From Ruminococcus sp. (GTDB lineage: Bacteria; Bacillota; Clostridia; Oscillospirales; Ruminococcaceae): DNA of 64,000 nt. Made by a program: the position numbers and the translations under genes. Of this stretch, positions 9,206 to 17,386 are shown piece after piece (position 1 is the first letter of the stretch; each line of letters begins with the position of its first letter). The stretch covers positions 44,292-108,291 of the forward strand of contig JAETQO010000012.1 in NCBI GenBank assembly GCA_021770655.1. Reading direction: 5' to 3'. The notes beneath the pieces are model-generated. The model worked only from the letters and a program-made list of their open reading frames with translations, was not told where the DNA came from and ran no database searches.

Positions 9206-9333
9206 CACCGGCACAGATCTGTACTGTCAAACGTTGCCGGTGCGAGTAATCGTTTACTTATTTTTAGTGTTCCTTGTAGTATAACGATTACATTTACAAT
9301 TATGATTATATCACAATACCTTGATTTTGTCTC
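9206..9333 (-). promoter_or_regulatory. fuc operon promoter, candidate operator pair and leader hairpin
   Basis: On the minus strand a -10 TATAAT (9305-9310) is 17 bases from a weak -35 GAGACA (9328-9333), suggesting dependence on an activator. Between promoter and gene, GTAATCGTT (9246-9254) and AACGATTAC (9283-9291) form a perfect 9-bp inverted repeat pair about 37 bases apart. A leader hairpin CACCGGCA/TGCCGGTG (9206-9213, 9235-9242) lies just upstream of the ribosome binding site. No regulator gene is adjacent. Confidence 0.5.
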
Positions 9334-9362
9334 GTAAATTTTAAATTTTCAAAGACAAAATT

Positions 9363-9402
9363 AAGCCTTGAAAATTATGCATAATGCACAATAATCAAGG
9401 CT
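9363..9402 (-). terminator. Terminator after beta-mannosidase
   Basis: Minus-strand hairpin AAGCCTTGA...TCAAGGCTT (9363-9402) with an AT-rich inner stem, followed by AATTTTGTCTTT. It lies about 50 bases after the beta-mannosidase stop and separates it from the fuc promoter. Confidence 0.7.
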
Positions 9403-9452
9403 TTATTCTTCATAATGTCAATGCTGTAACGAATTTATCGGACATACGGGTA

Positions 9453-11921
9453 TCAATTATACATAATTTCCAACTGCTCTGAAAGTGTTTCTGCGGTCAT
9501 GCCCTCGGGAAGATCGGCTTTTTTCACACATACGGTTACAGGCTCTTTTCCGTGTATGTCGAACCAGTTGTCCGAGAATACGCAGTCCGCTTCCGTAAGG
9601 CTCAGACACACGCTCTTTGCGTAATTCTCGGCACAGAGGGTTATGACAAAGTCGGAATCGCTTTCGGATATTCCGTAGGCTATCTTCGGTTCTAAGAAAT
9701 TAAACTCCTTGGGACGAACAAACAGCGTCGTACCATAGCTTAAAGTTATGCCGTTTTCGCTTATGGAATATTCCAGGTATTTTTCACGGAAATCCGCTCT
9801 GCTTTCAAACTGTCCGCCCAGATCTATCTCAAAAACGTTTTCCGCAGAAAGTGCACCGACCTTAACGCTTTTTTCGCCGCTGAGGACTATTTCCGCTTTG
9901 TTGTTCCTGAGCGTCCATTTTACTATGCCCTCAAAAGGCTTTCTCCGCTCGTTGGAAATGTTGAGAACGGGCTTTGCGGGGTCGCTGTCATTGCAGGAAA
10001 CAAGACAGGGTGCGTAGAATTTTTTAGCATAATAGTGAAGTCCTTTCCACCTGCCGAAATAGTCTATGCTCGACCATGAGATTACAGGATTTGAGTCGTT
10101 GACCTGCCAGTAAGCCGAGCCCATACAGCGGCCTCTGGCACGGCGCATATGCTCGACGTTGGAACGTATACAGTCTGCCTGAACAAGCTGTGAGGAATAA
10201 ATAAGCCGCTTAAAATCATAAGGATAGCGAACCATTTGTGCAAGGTAATACATAACCTTTTCGTTGCCCTGAGTGCATTTCTGATGAGCCTCCATTACAG
10301 GTCCGCAAAGATCGAAATCGCCCTTTGATTCGTCGGCAAAGGCACGGCAGGTCTTTATATCCGGCAGGCTTTCAAAACCGTATTCGGAGCAGAAACGGTA
10401 ATAGAACTCCCTGAACGCCTCGATAGGCTTGAAATTGTGCCAAACGTCCCAGTAGTGCATATCTCCCGCATGGTTTGAAGAAGCGTCTTTAAATCCGCCG
10501 CCCGAGGACGGTGATGAGGGCCAATAGAAGGTATTGGAATCAGGGTCGTATTTTTTCAGCAGACGTGGGATAATATCCTCAAAAAGAACAAGATAATCTC
10601 TCTTTGCTTCCTCGTCCTCGGGAAGTCCCCAGTATTCCCAGGCTGATTCTATTTCATTGTTGCCGCACCAAAGCCCCAGAGAAGGGTGATTTCTCAGGCG
10701 GATAATATTGTCCCTTACCTCAGCCTCCACGGTTTTCCTGAATTCGTCGGTGAGAAGATAGGCGGAGCAGGCAAACATAAAGTCCTGCCACACGATAATT
10801 CCGTTTTCATCGCACCAGTCGTAGAAATACTCATCGGGATAATATCCGCCTCCCCATACTCTTATGAAATTGTAATTGGCGGCTTTGCAGTCGTCAAGGA
10901 GCTTTCTCGTTTTTTCTTCATTACAACGTGTAACGATCTGATCTTCCGGGATATAATTTGCACCCATAGCAAATATCTTCACACCGTTGTTTATGAAACA
11001 GAATTCCTCGCCCCATTCGTCCTTGTCCTGAGAAACGGAAAGGGTACGCAGTCCTATGCGGCGATAGTTTATATCCGCAGTTTTATCGCCGTCAAGAAGA
11101 GTGACCTCGCAGGTATACAGCGGCTGTTCGCCGTAACCGTTCACCCACCAGAGACGAGGCTCTTCTATGATAAGCCGTGTTTCAAAATTATCGCAGTTAT
11201 CCGTAAAGCTTATCTCCGAAGATGCAACGATCTTGCCGTCGGGATCGTGAACATCGACCAACGCTTTTTTACAGCCGTGATTTTCAATATGCGCAAGAGC
11301 CTTGAGGATTACTTTCTTTTCCTTATGTGTCTGGCTGTAATAAACGTCAAGGATTCTTCCTTTTTCTGGAACGACAAGGGAAACGTCACGCCAAATTCCC
11401 ATATCCGGCAGTTTCGGACCCCAGTCCCAGCCGAACATACAATGCGCCTTTCTTATATGGGTATAACCCGTCATTGTGGAATCTACACCCCAAAGATGAC
11501 GCTTTTCGTCCATTTCTTTTATATAGCGGTTCGGAGATTTTATTCTTACCGCAAGAATATTTTCCCCCTTATTCAAAACACCGAAAGCCGGAAATTCCCA
11601 TATTCTGTGCATATTGTTTGCACTGCCGATAAGTATGCCGTTAAGATAAACGTCTGCTATAGTGTCGATACCCTCAAAACGCAGAACGGTATATTTACAG
11701 TCTGCCGCCGCTTTTACTGCTGTAAAAACCGTTTCAAAATCATAATCATCGTCGCATATCTGTGTTGAGATATACTCGTTTTCTCTGTAAAATGGGTCGG
11801 GTATCTTTTTATATTCCAATAGGGTCTTATATACCGAGCAGGGCACTTTGCAGTCATAGCTTTCAGTTTCTCCCGCTTTTTTCATTTTCCAGTTTTCATT
11901 CAGCTTAAAAATCATAGCCAT
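9453..11921 (-). CDS. GH2 beta-mannosidase
   Basis: 822 residues, intracellular (no signal peptide). The N-terminal sugar-binding domain includes VLRFEGIDTIADVYLNG. The catalytic domain carries the acid/base Glu in LWCGNNEIESAWEYWG (about residue 427) and a likely nucleophile in FCSEYGFESLP (about 520). The residue set fits GH2 beta-mannosidases that trim non-reducing beta-mannose, for example from N-glycan cores or mannan oligosaccharides. The start overlaps the upstream FkbM gene by 17 bases, with AAAGGA eight bases before the ATG. Confidence 0.9.
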   Translation of the reverse strand: MAMIFKLNENWKMKKAGETESYDCKVPCSVYKTLLEYKKIPDPFYRENEYISTQICDDDYDFETVFTAVKAAADCKYTVLRFEGIDTIADVYLNGILIGSANNMHRIWEFPAFGVLNKGENILAVRIKSPNRYIKEMDEKRHLWGVDSTMTGYTHIRKAHCMFGWDWGPKLPDMGIWRDVSLVVPEKGRILDVYYSQTHKEKKVILKALAHIENHGCKKALVDVHDPDGKIVASSEISFTDNCDNFETRLIIEEPRLWWVNGYGEQPLYTCEVTLLDGDKTADINYRRIGLRTLSVSQDKDEWGEEFCFINNGVKIFAMGANYIPEDQIVTRCNEEKTRKLLDDCKAANYNFIRVWGGGYYPDEYFYDWCDENGIIVWQDFMFACSAYLLTDEFRKTVEAEVRDNIIRLRNHPSLGLWCGNNEIESAWEYWGLPEDEEAKRDYLVLFEDIIPRLLKKYDPDSNTFYWPSSPSSGGGFKDASSNHAGDMHYWDVWHNFKPIEAFREFYYRFCSEYGFESLPDIKTCRAFADESKGDFDLCGPVMEAHQKCTQGNEKVMYYLAQMVRYPYDFKRLIYSSQLVQADCIRSNVEHMRRARGRCMGSAYWQVNDSNPVISWSSIDYFGRWKGLHYYAKKFYAPCLVSCNDSDPAKPVLNISNERRKPFEGIVKWTLRNNKAEIVLSGEKSVKVGALSAENVFEIDLGGQFESRADFREKYLEYSISENGITLSYGTTLFVRPKEFNFLEPKIAYGISESDSDFVITLCAENYAKSVCLSLTEADCVFSDNWFDIHGKEPVTVCVKKADLPEGMTAETLSEQLEIMYN

Positions 11922-12996
11922 TTAAACAGTCCTTTCTGATACAGAACAGATTCGTTTCCCATGCGGGATAGTATCTCTCCTGTCTGATATAATAAGCGTA
12001 ACCGCCGTTTATTTCATTTACAAGCAGAGGTATTTCGATATAATCGTAGGGGCGGTGATACAAAGCTGTACAAATTTTCGGACTATATTCCTTAATTGTG
12101 AACTTACTGCCCTCCAATGCCTCACGATCTGCACCCTCAACGTCATATTTGATATAAGTAACCGGTTCACCCTGCAAAATTTCGTCAAGGCTTACCGCCA
12201 TAACCTCTCTGCCTGCCGCGTCTACTCTGCCCTGTCTTCCTGCTCCGTTTGAAAAGTTAAGCGTTGTACTTCTGCTCCACACGGCGGCGTTATAAAGGCT
12301 GATATTGTCGAAGGCGAGAGTATTTCTTACGCACTTCTGAAAATTCCTTCTGTCCGGTTCAAAAGCATATATCTTTTTATAGCCGTTCTTTGCACGGCGT
12401 ACAAAATCCGTCACGGTATCCCCTGTGTAAGCGCCCAGATCGCAGTAAACCTCGTTTTCATCTATGGGAAGAATTTCACCGATCTTATCCTTTTCCGTAA
12501 AAACTTTTCTGAGAAAGTCAAGTTTTCCTGTTATTTTATAGGCAGTGAGATTTTCAAAGGTCCTTTGGGAGGTTTCGTCGGAAAGCATACCGTAAACTTT
12601 TTCCGCTTCTGAAAAACGCTGTAAAAAGCCCTCTTTTGTGAAAGGTTCAGAACCTATTACGCTCATTTCGGGAACTATAAGCTCGTGATTTTTTTCAAGG
12701 CTGTCGATCTTAGTCATGACCTCCGACAGACTTGTGCCGAATCCGAGAACGGCAACGAAATCCCCCGCAGTTTCCTCCGCCTGTTTAAGACTCAGAACCT
12801 TATATCCGCGAAACTGTTGACCTCGGACGAATTCATCGCTGGCGAAAATGCCTGTGCAGGTGATTTTTCTGCGGTCAAATTCGTCAAGGAGTTTTTCCGC
12901 TCCGTCGCCCATTCCGTAAATGTATATAGGCTTTTTACAGTTTTCCAGCCTCTTCCATGCAGAAATCAGCGAAATAAAAAACTCTTTTGAAAACAT
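11905..12996 (-). CDS. FkbM-family methyltransferase
   Basis: 363 residues. The N-terminal 140 form a nucleotide-binding-like segment (KPIYIYGMGDGAEKLLDEF). The rest is an FkbM S-adenosylmethionine methyltransferase: motif I VYCDLGAYTGDTVTDF near 187, acidic loop YAFEPDRRNF, and YIKYDVEGADREALEG. Such enzymes O-methylate sugars or polyketides; here a glycan target is plausible given the overlapping beta-mannosidase gene, but this is inference. Confidence 0.85.
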   Translation of the reverse strand: MFSKEFFISLISAWKRLENCKKPIYIYGMGDGAEKLLDEFDRRKITCTGIFASDEFVRGQQFRGYKVLSLKQAEETAGDFVAVLGFGTSLSEVMTKIDSLEKNHELIVPEMSVIGSEPFTKEGFLQRFSEAEKVYGMLSDETSQRTFENLTAYKITGKLDFLRKVFTEKDKIGEILPIDENEVYCDLGAYTGDTVTDFVRRAKNGYKKIYAFEPDRRNFQKCVRNTLAFDNISLYNAAVWSRSTTLNFSNGAGRQGRVDAAGREVMAVSLDEILQGEPVTYIKYDVEGADREALEGSKFTIKEYSPKICTALYHRPYDYIEIPLLVNEINGGYAYYIRQERYYPAWETNLFCIRKDCLNGYDF

Positions 12997-13054
12997 AATC
13001 CATTATGCTCCGACGGAGAGCATACCTCCTTTCGGCAGATAAACGCCTTTTTTG

Positions 13055-13090
13055 AAAAAAGAGCCTCTGCCCCGAATCGTTGCAGAAGCC
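13055..13090 (-). terminator. Terminator after the PH-domain gene
   Basis: Minus-strand hairpin GGCTTCTGC/GCAGAGGCTC followed by TTTTTTCAAAAAAGG, 54 bases after the stop of the PH-domain gene and before the FkbM gene. Confidence 0.65.
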
Positions 13091-13143
13091 CATCTGATAA
13101 TTTTCAATTTGCATAGCACACAGATTCTGTTCGCAGAGCCGAA

Positions 13144-13563
13144 TTATAAAATATCGTCCCCGCCGTCAAAATCAAAATCGTCGTGAGATCCTCCGAAGCC
13201 GTCTGCACCGACCATATCTCTGCCCCTAACGCGGTATCTGTCACGGTTGATGTTAATATGCTTATCAAGCAAAGCAAGAACGTCTCTCGGCGCTTTTATG
13301 CTCTTGACCTCCTTTATGGGAGTATCGATGTCTTTGACGTGCATAATGATAGTGCCGCATTTGAATAATCTTTGTCCGATCGGAAGCACAAGCTTTTTAT
13401 CCGTTACTCTGTAAAGGTCAAGCTCGTCTTCTTCGACACTGAGAAAGCCCTTACGGGTTATAAACTTATCCTCGGTAAGAAAATATCTTGTAAAAGATAT
13501 GGGTAATCCGAAAATCGTTCTTTTCTTATCTGTCCAGATATATTTTATAACGTCTTTTTTCAT
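13144..13563 (-). CDS. Bacterial PH-domain protein
   Basis: 139 residues. The segment YIWTDKKRTIFGLPISFTRY, then TRKGFLSVEEDELDLYRVTD and KEVKSIKAPRDVLALLDKHI, matches the beta-strand and final-helix pattern of bacterial PH (bPH_2) domains. The tail is glycine- and aspartate-rich. Function unknown; no membrane helix, so it is probably cytoplasmic. The ATG at 13563 follows GGGAGG; an open upstream extension overlaps the promoter and is rejected. Confidence 0.75.
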   Translation of the reverse strand: MKKDVIKYIWTDKKRTIFGLPISFTRYFLTEDKFITRKGFLSVEEDELDLYRVTDKKLVLPIGQRLFKCGTIIMHVKDIDTPIKEVKSIKAPRDVLALLDKHININRDRYRVRGRDMVGADGFGGSHDDFDFDGGDDIL

Positions 13564-13600
13564 TTTGCAATAACCTCCCGCATTAATTTTTCTTCTTAAA

Positions 13601-13629
13601 ATTGTATCATAATCTATAGCATTTGTCAA
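13601..13629 (-). promoter_or_regulatory. Promoter of the PH-domain gene
   Basis: Minus-strand TTGACA (13624-13629), 17 bases, TACAAT (13601-13606), located 38 bases before the ATG. Confidence 0.75.
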
Positions 13630-14007
13630 GAATCCCAACGCTTTGTCTGTACTTTTATATGCAAAAATATGAAACTGAAAAATGTCTATTAATCCTCTCG
13701 GATTTATGTAATTACAATATGTTTTTGAAAAGGCGTACCACTATATTAAATTTACCGAAAAAACATCTTAACCGTTTCGTCTGAAGCCGCTTCGGTTTTC
13801 GGGTATATTAGTGCTATAACATCATGAAATCGCCACTAAATCAGTATAATATTTTATTATTTGCATAGCACATATACAATAAAACATTATTCCTCATAGT
13901 CTGAGATATTCCTACTTATAGTTTCGATATGTATGAACAAATCATCAACGTCATATTGTTAAATGTTTAAAGAATGACCTCAGAATGTAAAAATATGAAT
14001 GTAAGTC

Positions 14008-14036
14008 TTGAAAAGAAAATCAAGAACTGCTATACT
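14008..14036 (+). promoter_or_regulatory. Promoter of the Spo0A-like gene
   Basis: TTGAAA (14008-14013), 17 bases, TATACT (14031-14036), 60 bases before the start. The preceding AT-rich stretch 13640-14000 shows no gene; it holds only scattered short palindromes. Confidence 0.65.
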
Positions 14037-14095
14037 CGGAACATGAAGATAAATAAAAACAAGTAAATTTTTTGGAGAATCTAGGAGGATGTAAA

Positions 14096-14881
14096 ATGGA
14101 CAATCATCAAAAGCAGAAGGTATTGATCGGAGGACTAAGCAGTGAAGCCACTCAGATAGCGGAGTATTTAAAGCTTTGGGGCTTTGAGACCAAGCAGGTA
14201 GAGCATAATCCGCTTACGATACAATTCGAGGTGCTTCAATTCAAGCCCAGAGCAATGATAATATCTGCAAAGACCCGTTATCCGAGCCAGCTTTGTGAAA
14301 ATCTTAAGAAGGTAGAGAAGGATCTGTACATAATTATAGTTTCAGGTGTAAACGAACTGTTCGTACCTACAGATGTTCTCAATTTTGTTGATAAGGTCGT
14401 GACATCTCCGTTCAATTTAGAAGATATCAAAAATGAGCTTACTTCACTGTCCGACACTGCGGCGGCATTACAGACAGACGATGAAGAAGGATTTTCATGT
14501 CCCTATGAACCGCTCGCTGTTCATTTTGAGATAACAAATCAGCTTAAAACCCTATGCCTTACGCCGAACTACAGCGGCTACGAATACATAAGAGAGGCTG
14601 TAAAGATCGCTCTGAGCGGTGGAAGACTCAGCAAAGGAATGTCTAAGATAATTTATCCCGCAATTGCCAAACGGCACAGAGTTTCCTCTGCCAGCGTCGA
14701 GAGAAGCATGAGAACCGCTATTCAGCGCGCATGGCCCAAGGTCAAGTCCGAAGACAAATCTGAGCTTTTCGGTCATTTTGCTTTGGAACAGGACTGGGCT
14801 CCAACCAACAGCGAACTGATATTTATAATTGCGGACAAGATAAACTGCAGGCTTTCAGGCAAAGCGCTGAAAAAAGCCTAA
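14096..14881 (+). CDS. Spo0A-like regulator with degenerate receiver domain
   Basis: 261 residues. The C-terminal half (about 150-240) matches the Spo0A DNA-binding domain: YSGYEYIREAVKIAL, MSKIIYPAIAKRHRVSSA and SVERSMRTAIQRAW. The N-terminal 120 have receiver-like alternation (KVLIGGLSSEATQIAEYLK, RAMIISAKTRYPS). The acidic pair after strand 1 is replaced by GLS, and the phospho-acceptor Asp position reads SAKT. It is therefore unlikely to be phosphorylated like Spo0A. AGGAGG (14083-14088) fixes the ATG at 14096. A weak hairpin (14918-14945) follows. Confidence 0.85.
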   Translation: MDNHQKQKVLIGGLSSEATQIAEYLKLWGFETKQVEHNPLTIQFEVLQFKPRAMIISAKTRYPSQLCENLKKVEKDLYIIIVSGVNELFVPTDVLNFVDKVVTSPFNLEDIKNELTSLSDTAAALQTDDEEGFSCPYEPLAVHFEITNQLKTLCLTPNYSGYEYIREAVKIALSGGRLSKGMSKIIYPAIAKRHRVSSASVERSMRTAIQRAWPKVKSEDKSELFGHFALEQDWAPTNSELIFIIADKINCRLSGKALKKA

Positions 14882-15077
14882 TCTTAATATATAATAATAG
14901 TATAAAACCAAAGATAAAGCCGCCTCGGAAAATACCGGGACGGCTCAATCTATATCAGCGGGAAAACGCATCGCCACAAGGCATAAAGCTTCTCTGCGGA
15001 CATAGAACAGCTACATCACTTTACGTCATACCATGCCGCCGTTCCCCCGTTGTTACATTCTATGCCGCCTGATTTTT

Positions 15078-15353
15078 TTTGACACAAAAAAGCGTACCGG
15101 AATGATCCGATACGCCAATTCTTTAAGTAATGGCCGCCTTGCCGTCGCACAGTCGATAAACCCGCTGTTAAAAGCAGGGTGGGTAAAACAGCCTGAAAGC
15201 TTCACGCTCCCTTCGTCCGTATCCGAAAAAGCGGCTCGAAAGCGGCTTCGGGCGGGAGGTCTGCAATCCCTTTCCAGAGTCTGAATCCCTTTTTAGATGT
15301 GTTGGATTTATAATAACCGTGCTTGTTCGCACAAGGCAGTACATTTGCTTTCA
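15078..15353 (-). ncRNA. Candidate small structured RNA (possibly 6S-like)
   Basis: An intergenic stretch with its own minus-strand promoter and intrinsic terminator but no credible ORF. The predicted 5' segment GCCTTG (after the start) can pair with CAAGGC near the 3' end, closing a long rod. A bulged hairpin ACCC-T-GCT / AGC-GGGT lies inside. It ends with GCGTATCGGA/TCCGGTACGC and TTTTTT. About 276 nt, free-standing and convergent with the Spo0A-like gene. The layout fits a 6S-type RNA, but I do not recognise conserved 6S sequence; SRP RNA, RNase P and tmRNA signatures are absent. Confidence 0.45.
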
Positions 15354-15359
15354 TTACAT

Positions 15360-15388
15360 AGTATATCACATACCGGCGCAAATATCAA
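15360..15388 (-). promoter_or_regulatory. Promoter of the candidate small RNA
   Basis: Minus-strand TTGATA (15383-15388), 17 bases, TATACT (15360-15365). No open reading frame follows; the next structure is the hairpin-rich stretch ending in a terminator near 15078. Confidence 0.6.
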
Positions 15389-15456
15389 TAGGTAATTTAA
15401 GCAAATTTAAGTACAAAATATTGTACATTATACATATTGACACGCGCCCTTTTGCT

Positions 15457-15804
15457 TTAGGAAAAATGTGTGCCGTGATCATGACCGCAACCGCAGTCAC
15501 AATCGTCATCGTCGTCAAACTCGAACATATCCTCAATACGCTCCATAAACATATTTCCTATTTTCTCATACTCCTCATCGTCTTCGATAGAAGCAAGAAT
15601 TTCTTCGTTGTTCTCATCAAAGGTCGATTTCAGTATCACAACATCGCCGGAATCCTCCAGCGCCTCCTCTCCGTCCTCAAAATAAGGAGTAAGAGCATAA
15701 TACTTCTCGTCCTCATATTCCATTGCGTCAAGAAGCTCAAAAGTCTGCTTATTACCGTCCTCATCCTCAAGCTCATAAAGATCCGGCAGAAACTCGTTAT
15801 CCAT
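15457..15804 (-). CDS. DUF1292 family protein
   Basis: 115 residues, very acidic. YELEDEDGNKQTFELLDAMEYEDEKYYALTPY and the following VVILKSTFDENNEEI match DUF1292, a small Firmicutes family of unknown function often found near ruvX-type genes. The C-terminus adds an Asp run and CDCGCGHDHG, a possible metal-binding tail. AGGAGG precedes the ATG. Confidence 0.85.
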   Translation of the reverse strand: MDNEFLPDLYELEDEDGNKQTFELLDAMEYEDEKYYALTPYFEDGEEALEDSGDVVILKSTFDENNEEILASIEDDEEYEKIGNMFMERIEDMFEFDDDDDCDCGCGHDHGTHFS

Positions 15805-15994
15805 AATATTCCTCCTAATCGTTAAATCGTGCAGTATATCGATTCGTTTCGGAATGATATATTGGAAAAGTCAAAATAAAAAAGCTTCCAACCACCGCAA
15901 CAGTTATATTATACTACAACGAAAATCCAAAGTCAAGCGCATTTTGTAAAAGTAATATTAAATATAATTTTCACAAAAAAGTTGAAAAAAACTA

Positions 15995-16023
15995 TTGACA
16001 AATCACAAAATGTGTGGTATATT
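15995..16023 (+). promoter_or_regulatory. Strong promoter of the mini-ORF array RNA
   Basis: TTGACA (15995-16000), exactly 17 bases, TATATT (16018-16023). The start would be about 16030. No conventional gene follows for 1.5 kb, so the promoter serves the array transcript. Confidence 0.75.
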
Positions 16024-16266
16024 ATAGTCAAGGAAAAAGAAAAGAGAACAAACCAATAAGGCTGATGTTCTTATTAAACGGAAAACGACCCGGACGGTAC
16101 AGTAACGATTTTAAGAGAGCGGACGCCAAAGGATATGTTTCAAAAATTTTCCTTATATCACAGGTATAGAGAAGGACAAAGCAAATACTTGCCACATGGT
16201 GCAAAAAGTTCGATCAAGGCAGGCATACTCTTCGGTACCTAATATGATAAAAAAGGAGCGAGTCCG

Positions 16267-16323
16267 ATGGACGTATCTGAAATCCAGACGAGTATCCAAA
16301 GGCTCGGCAGTTTCTTAAAGTAA
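16267..16323 (+). CDS. Mini-ORF 1 of the array, 18 residues
   Basis: Encodes MDVSEIQTSIQRLGSFLK. AAGGAG at 16253-16258 is eight bases before the ATG. Longest of the array peptides and amphipathic enough to form a helix. Translation is suggested by the ribosome site only. Confidence 0.4.
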   Translation: MDVSEIQTSIQRLGSFLK

Positions 16324-16495
16324 GCAGGATCAGGACTCAGACGTAAGGGCTGGCAGATCTAAACTATATAAAGGTTACATAAAGAAGAAATTGCAGGGTC
16401 TAACGGAAATAATCACTAACAGGTCACTGCAAGATGAGGATACTCGGACAATTACAATTGAATAATTCGTACAGTTTATTATAAGGAGCGGTTTT

Positions 16496-16531
16496 ATGAT
16501 TCGTTTCACAAGGCTTACGAATAAATTTTAG
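16496..16531 (+). CDS. Mini-ORF 2 of the array, 11 residues
   Basis: Encodes MIRFTRLTNKF after AAGGAG (16483-16488). Its first 16 bases recur at 16938, where an ATG overlaps the stop of another mini-ORF. Confidence 0.35.
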   Translation: MIRFTRLTNKF

Positions 16532-16546
16532 ACAGGAGTGTTTCCA

Positions 16547-16582
16547 ATGCACAATTTCAGCTTTTCAGAGGTAAACAAATAA
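16547..16582 (+). CDS. Mini-ORF 3 of the array, 11 residues
   Basis: Encodes MHNFSFSEVNK after CAGGAG. It starts 16 bases after the stop of mini-ORF 2, like a compact operon of tiny genes. Confidence 0.35.
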   Translation: MHNFSFSEVNK

Positions 16583-16661
16583 ACTGAAAGAGTGAGTCCG
16601 ATGTAAAAATCAGAAATCATTTCACGATGTAAATAAAATAAATTTCGAGGAGTGGTGCATT

Positions 16662-16694
16662 ATGAAAATGCACAAAAGGATTTTGAATATCTGA
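16662..16694 (+). CDS. Mini-ORF 5 of the array, 10 residues
   Basis: Encodes MKMHKRILNI after GAGGAG. The ATG lies in the loop of a hairpin formed by GTGCAT and ATGCAC. A near-copy is at 16804. Confidence 0.4.
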   Translation: MKMHKRILNI

Positions 16695-16803
16695 ATGACA
16701 GGAGTGAGTCCACCAAGAAATTTACGAGCTATATGCTCTTTTGCCGATTAAATTTACCGAATTAAAATTTTCTGAATAAAAACAACTGAAGGAGTGGTGC
16801 GTT

Positions 16804-16836
16804 ATGAAAATGCACTCAAGGCTTTTGAACATCTGA
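16804..16836 (+). CDS. Mini-ORF 7 of the array, 10 residues
   Basis: Encodes MKMHSRLLNI, a near-copy of the 16662 peptide with three substitutions, again after GGAG and with the ATG in a GTGCGT/ATGCAC hairpin loop. The conservation of both peptide and hairpin argues that one of them is selected. Confidence 0.4.
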   Translation: MKMHSRLLNI

Positions 16837-17386
16837 AAGTTGGAGGTGAGTCCGCCGGTTACTTCAGTTAAGTCTGTGTTTCAGCAGACATAGGACTTTT
16901 TCAAATTTGAGCGAAAGGCGATAATTCCGATGGATAAATGATTCGTTTCACAAATTTATTTTATTTTTCAGAAAGGTGTTAAGTCCAATGGCACGTTAAG
17001 AAATTTTCTGGGGCATTACTTAATATTTTGAAAGGAAATAAATCCGATGGAAAGATAATTTTCTTGGCTGCGATTATTTTTACCGAAAGGAAATAGATCC
17101 AATGGAATAGCTTAATGTTTTGCGGACAGAATTTCGCACGAAAGGTGTGAGTCCAAAATACAGTTTAACTTTGGTTATACGAAATCTTTTGAAGGGTGTA
17201 ATACCAATGGCAGAATAAAATTTCGGATTTTTCCGAATCGACGAACACAAATTTGTTACGAAAGGTGCAAGTCCAATGGCTTAATTATCAGAGGGTTTTC
17301 CTCATTAACTTTTACGTTTTAATTTTGAAAATTGGAGTGAGTTCCGATGTACTGAACGGTACGCGAAATTTATCTGAAAATACATA

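Larger units (their letters stand above)
16253..17355 (+). repeat. Array of 16 SD-UCC-AUG units
   Basis: Unit starts: 16253, 16483, 16534, 16586, 16648, 16700, 16790, 16842, 16913, 16971, 17030, 17085, 17140, 17190, 17260, 17334; after the first gap, spacing is about 50-90. Early units are GGAGTGAGTCC-like, later ones GAAAGGTGTGAGTCCAATGG. In 13 units an AUG follows 6-10 bases after the SD. The frames encode 18, 11, 11, 0, 10, 10, 2, 2, 2, 1, 2, 1 and 1 further or total residues before a stop. Units at 16700, 16842 and 17140 lack the AUG. GGA and UCC in many units can pair as a small hairpin; GGU/ACC at 17190 keeps pairing. Confidence 0.7.

Noticed and set aside
13564..13638. N-terminal extension of the PH-domain protein
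   Set aside because: It would run through the -10 and -35 boxes; the internal ATG has GGGAGG.
15033..15353. SRP RNA, RNase P RNA or tmRNA
   Set aside because: Signature segments of these RNAs are absent; only a 6S-like layout remains possible.
16253..17355. Tandem riboswitches (cobalamin-like GTGAAGTCC words)
   Set aside because: No riboswitch core is complete, no downstream gene fits, and AUG with rapid stop is the constant feature.
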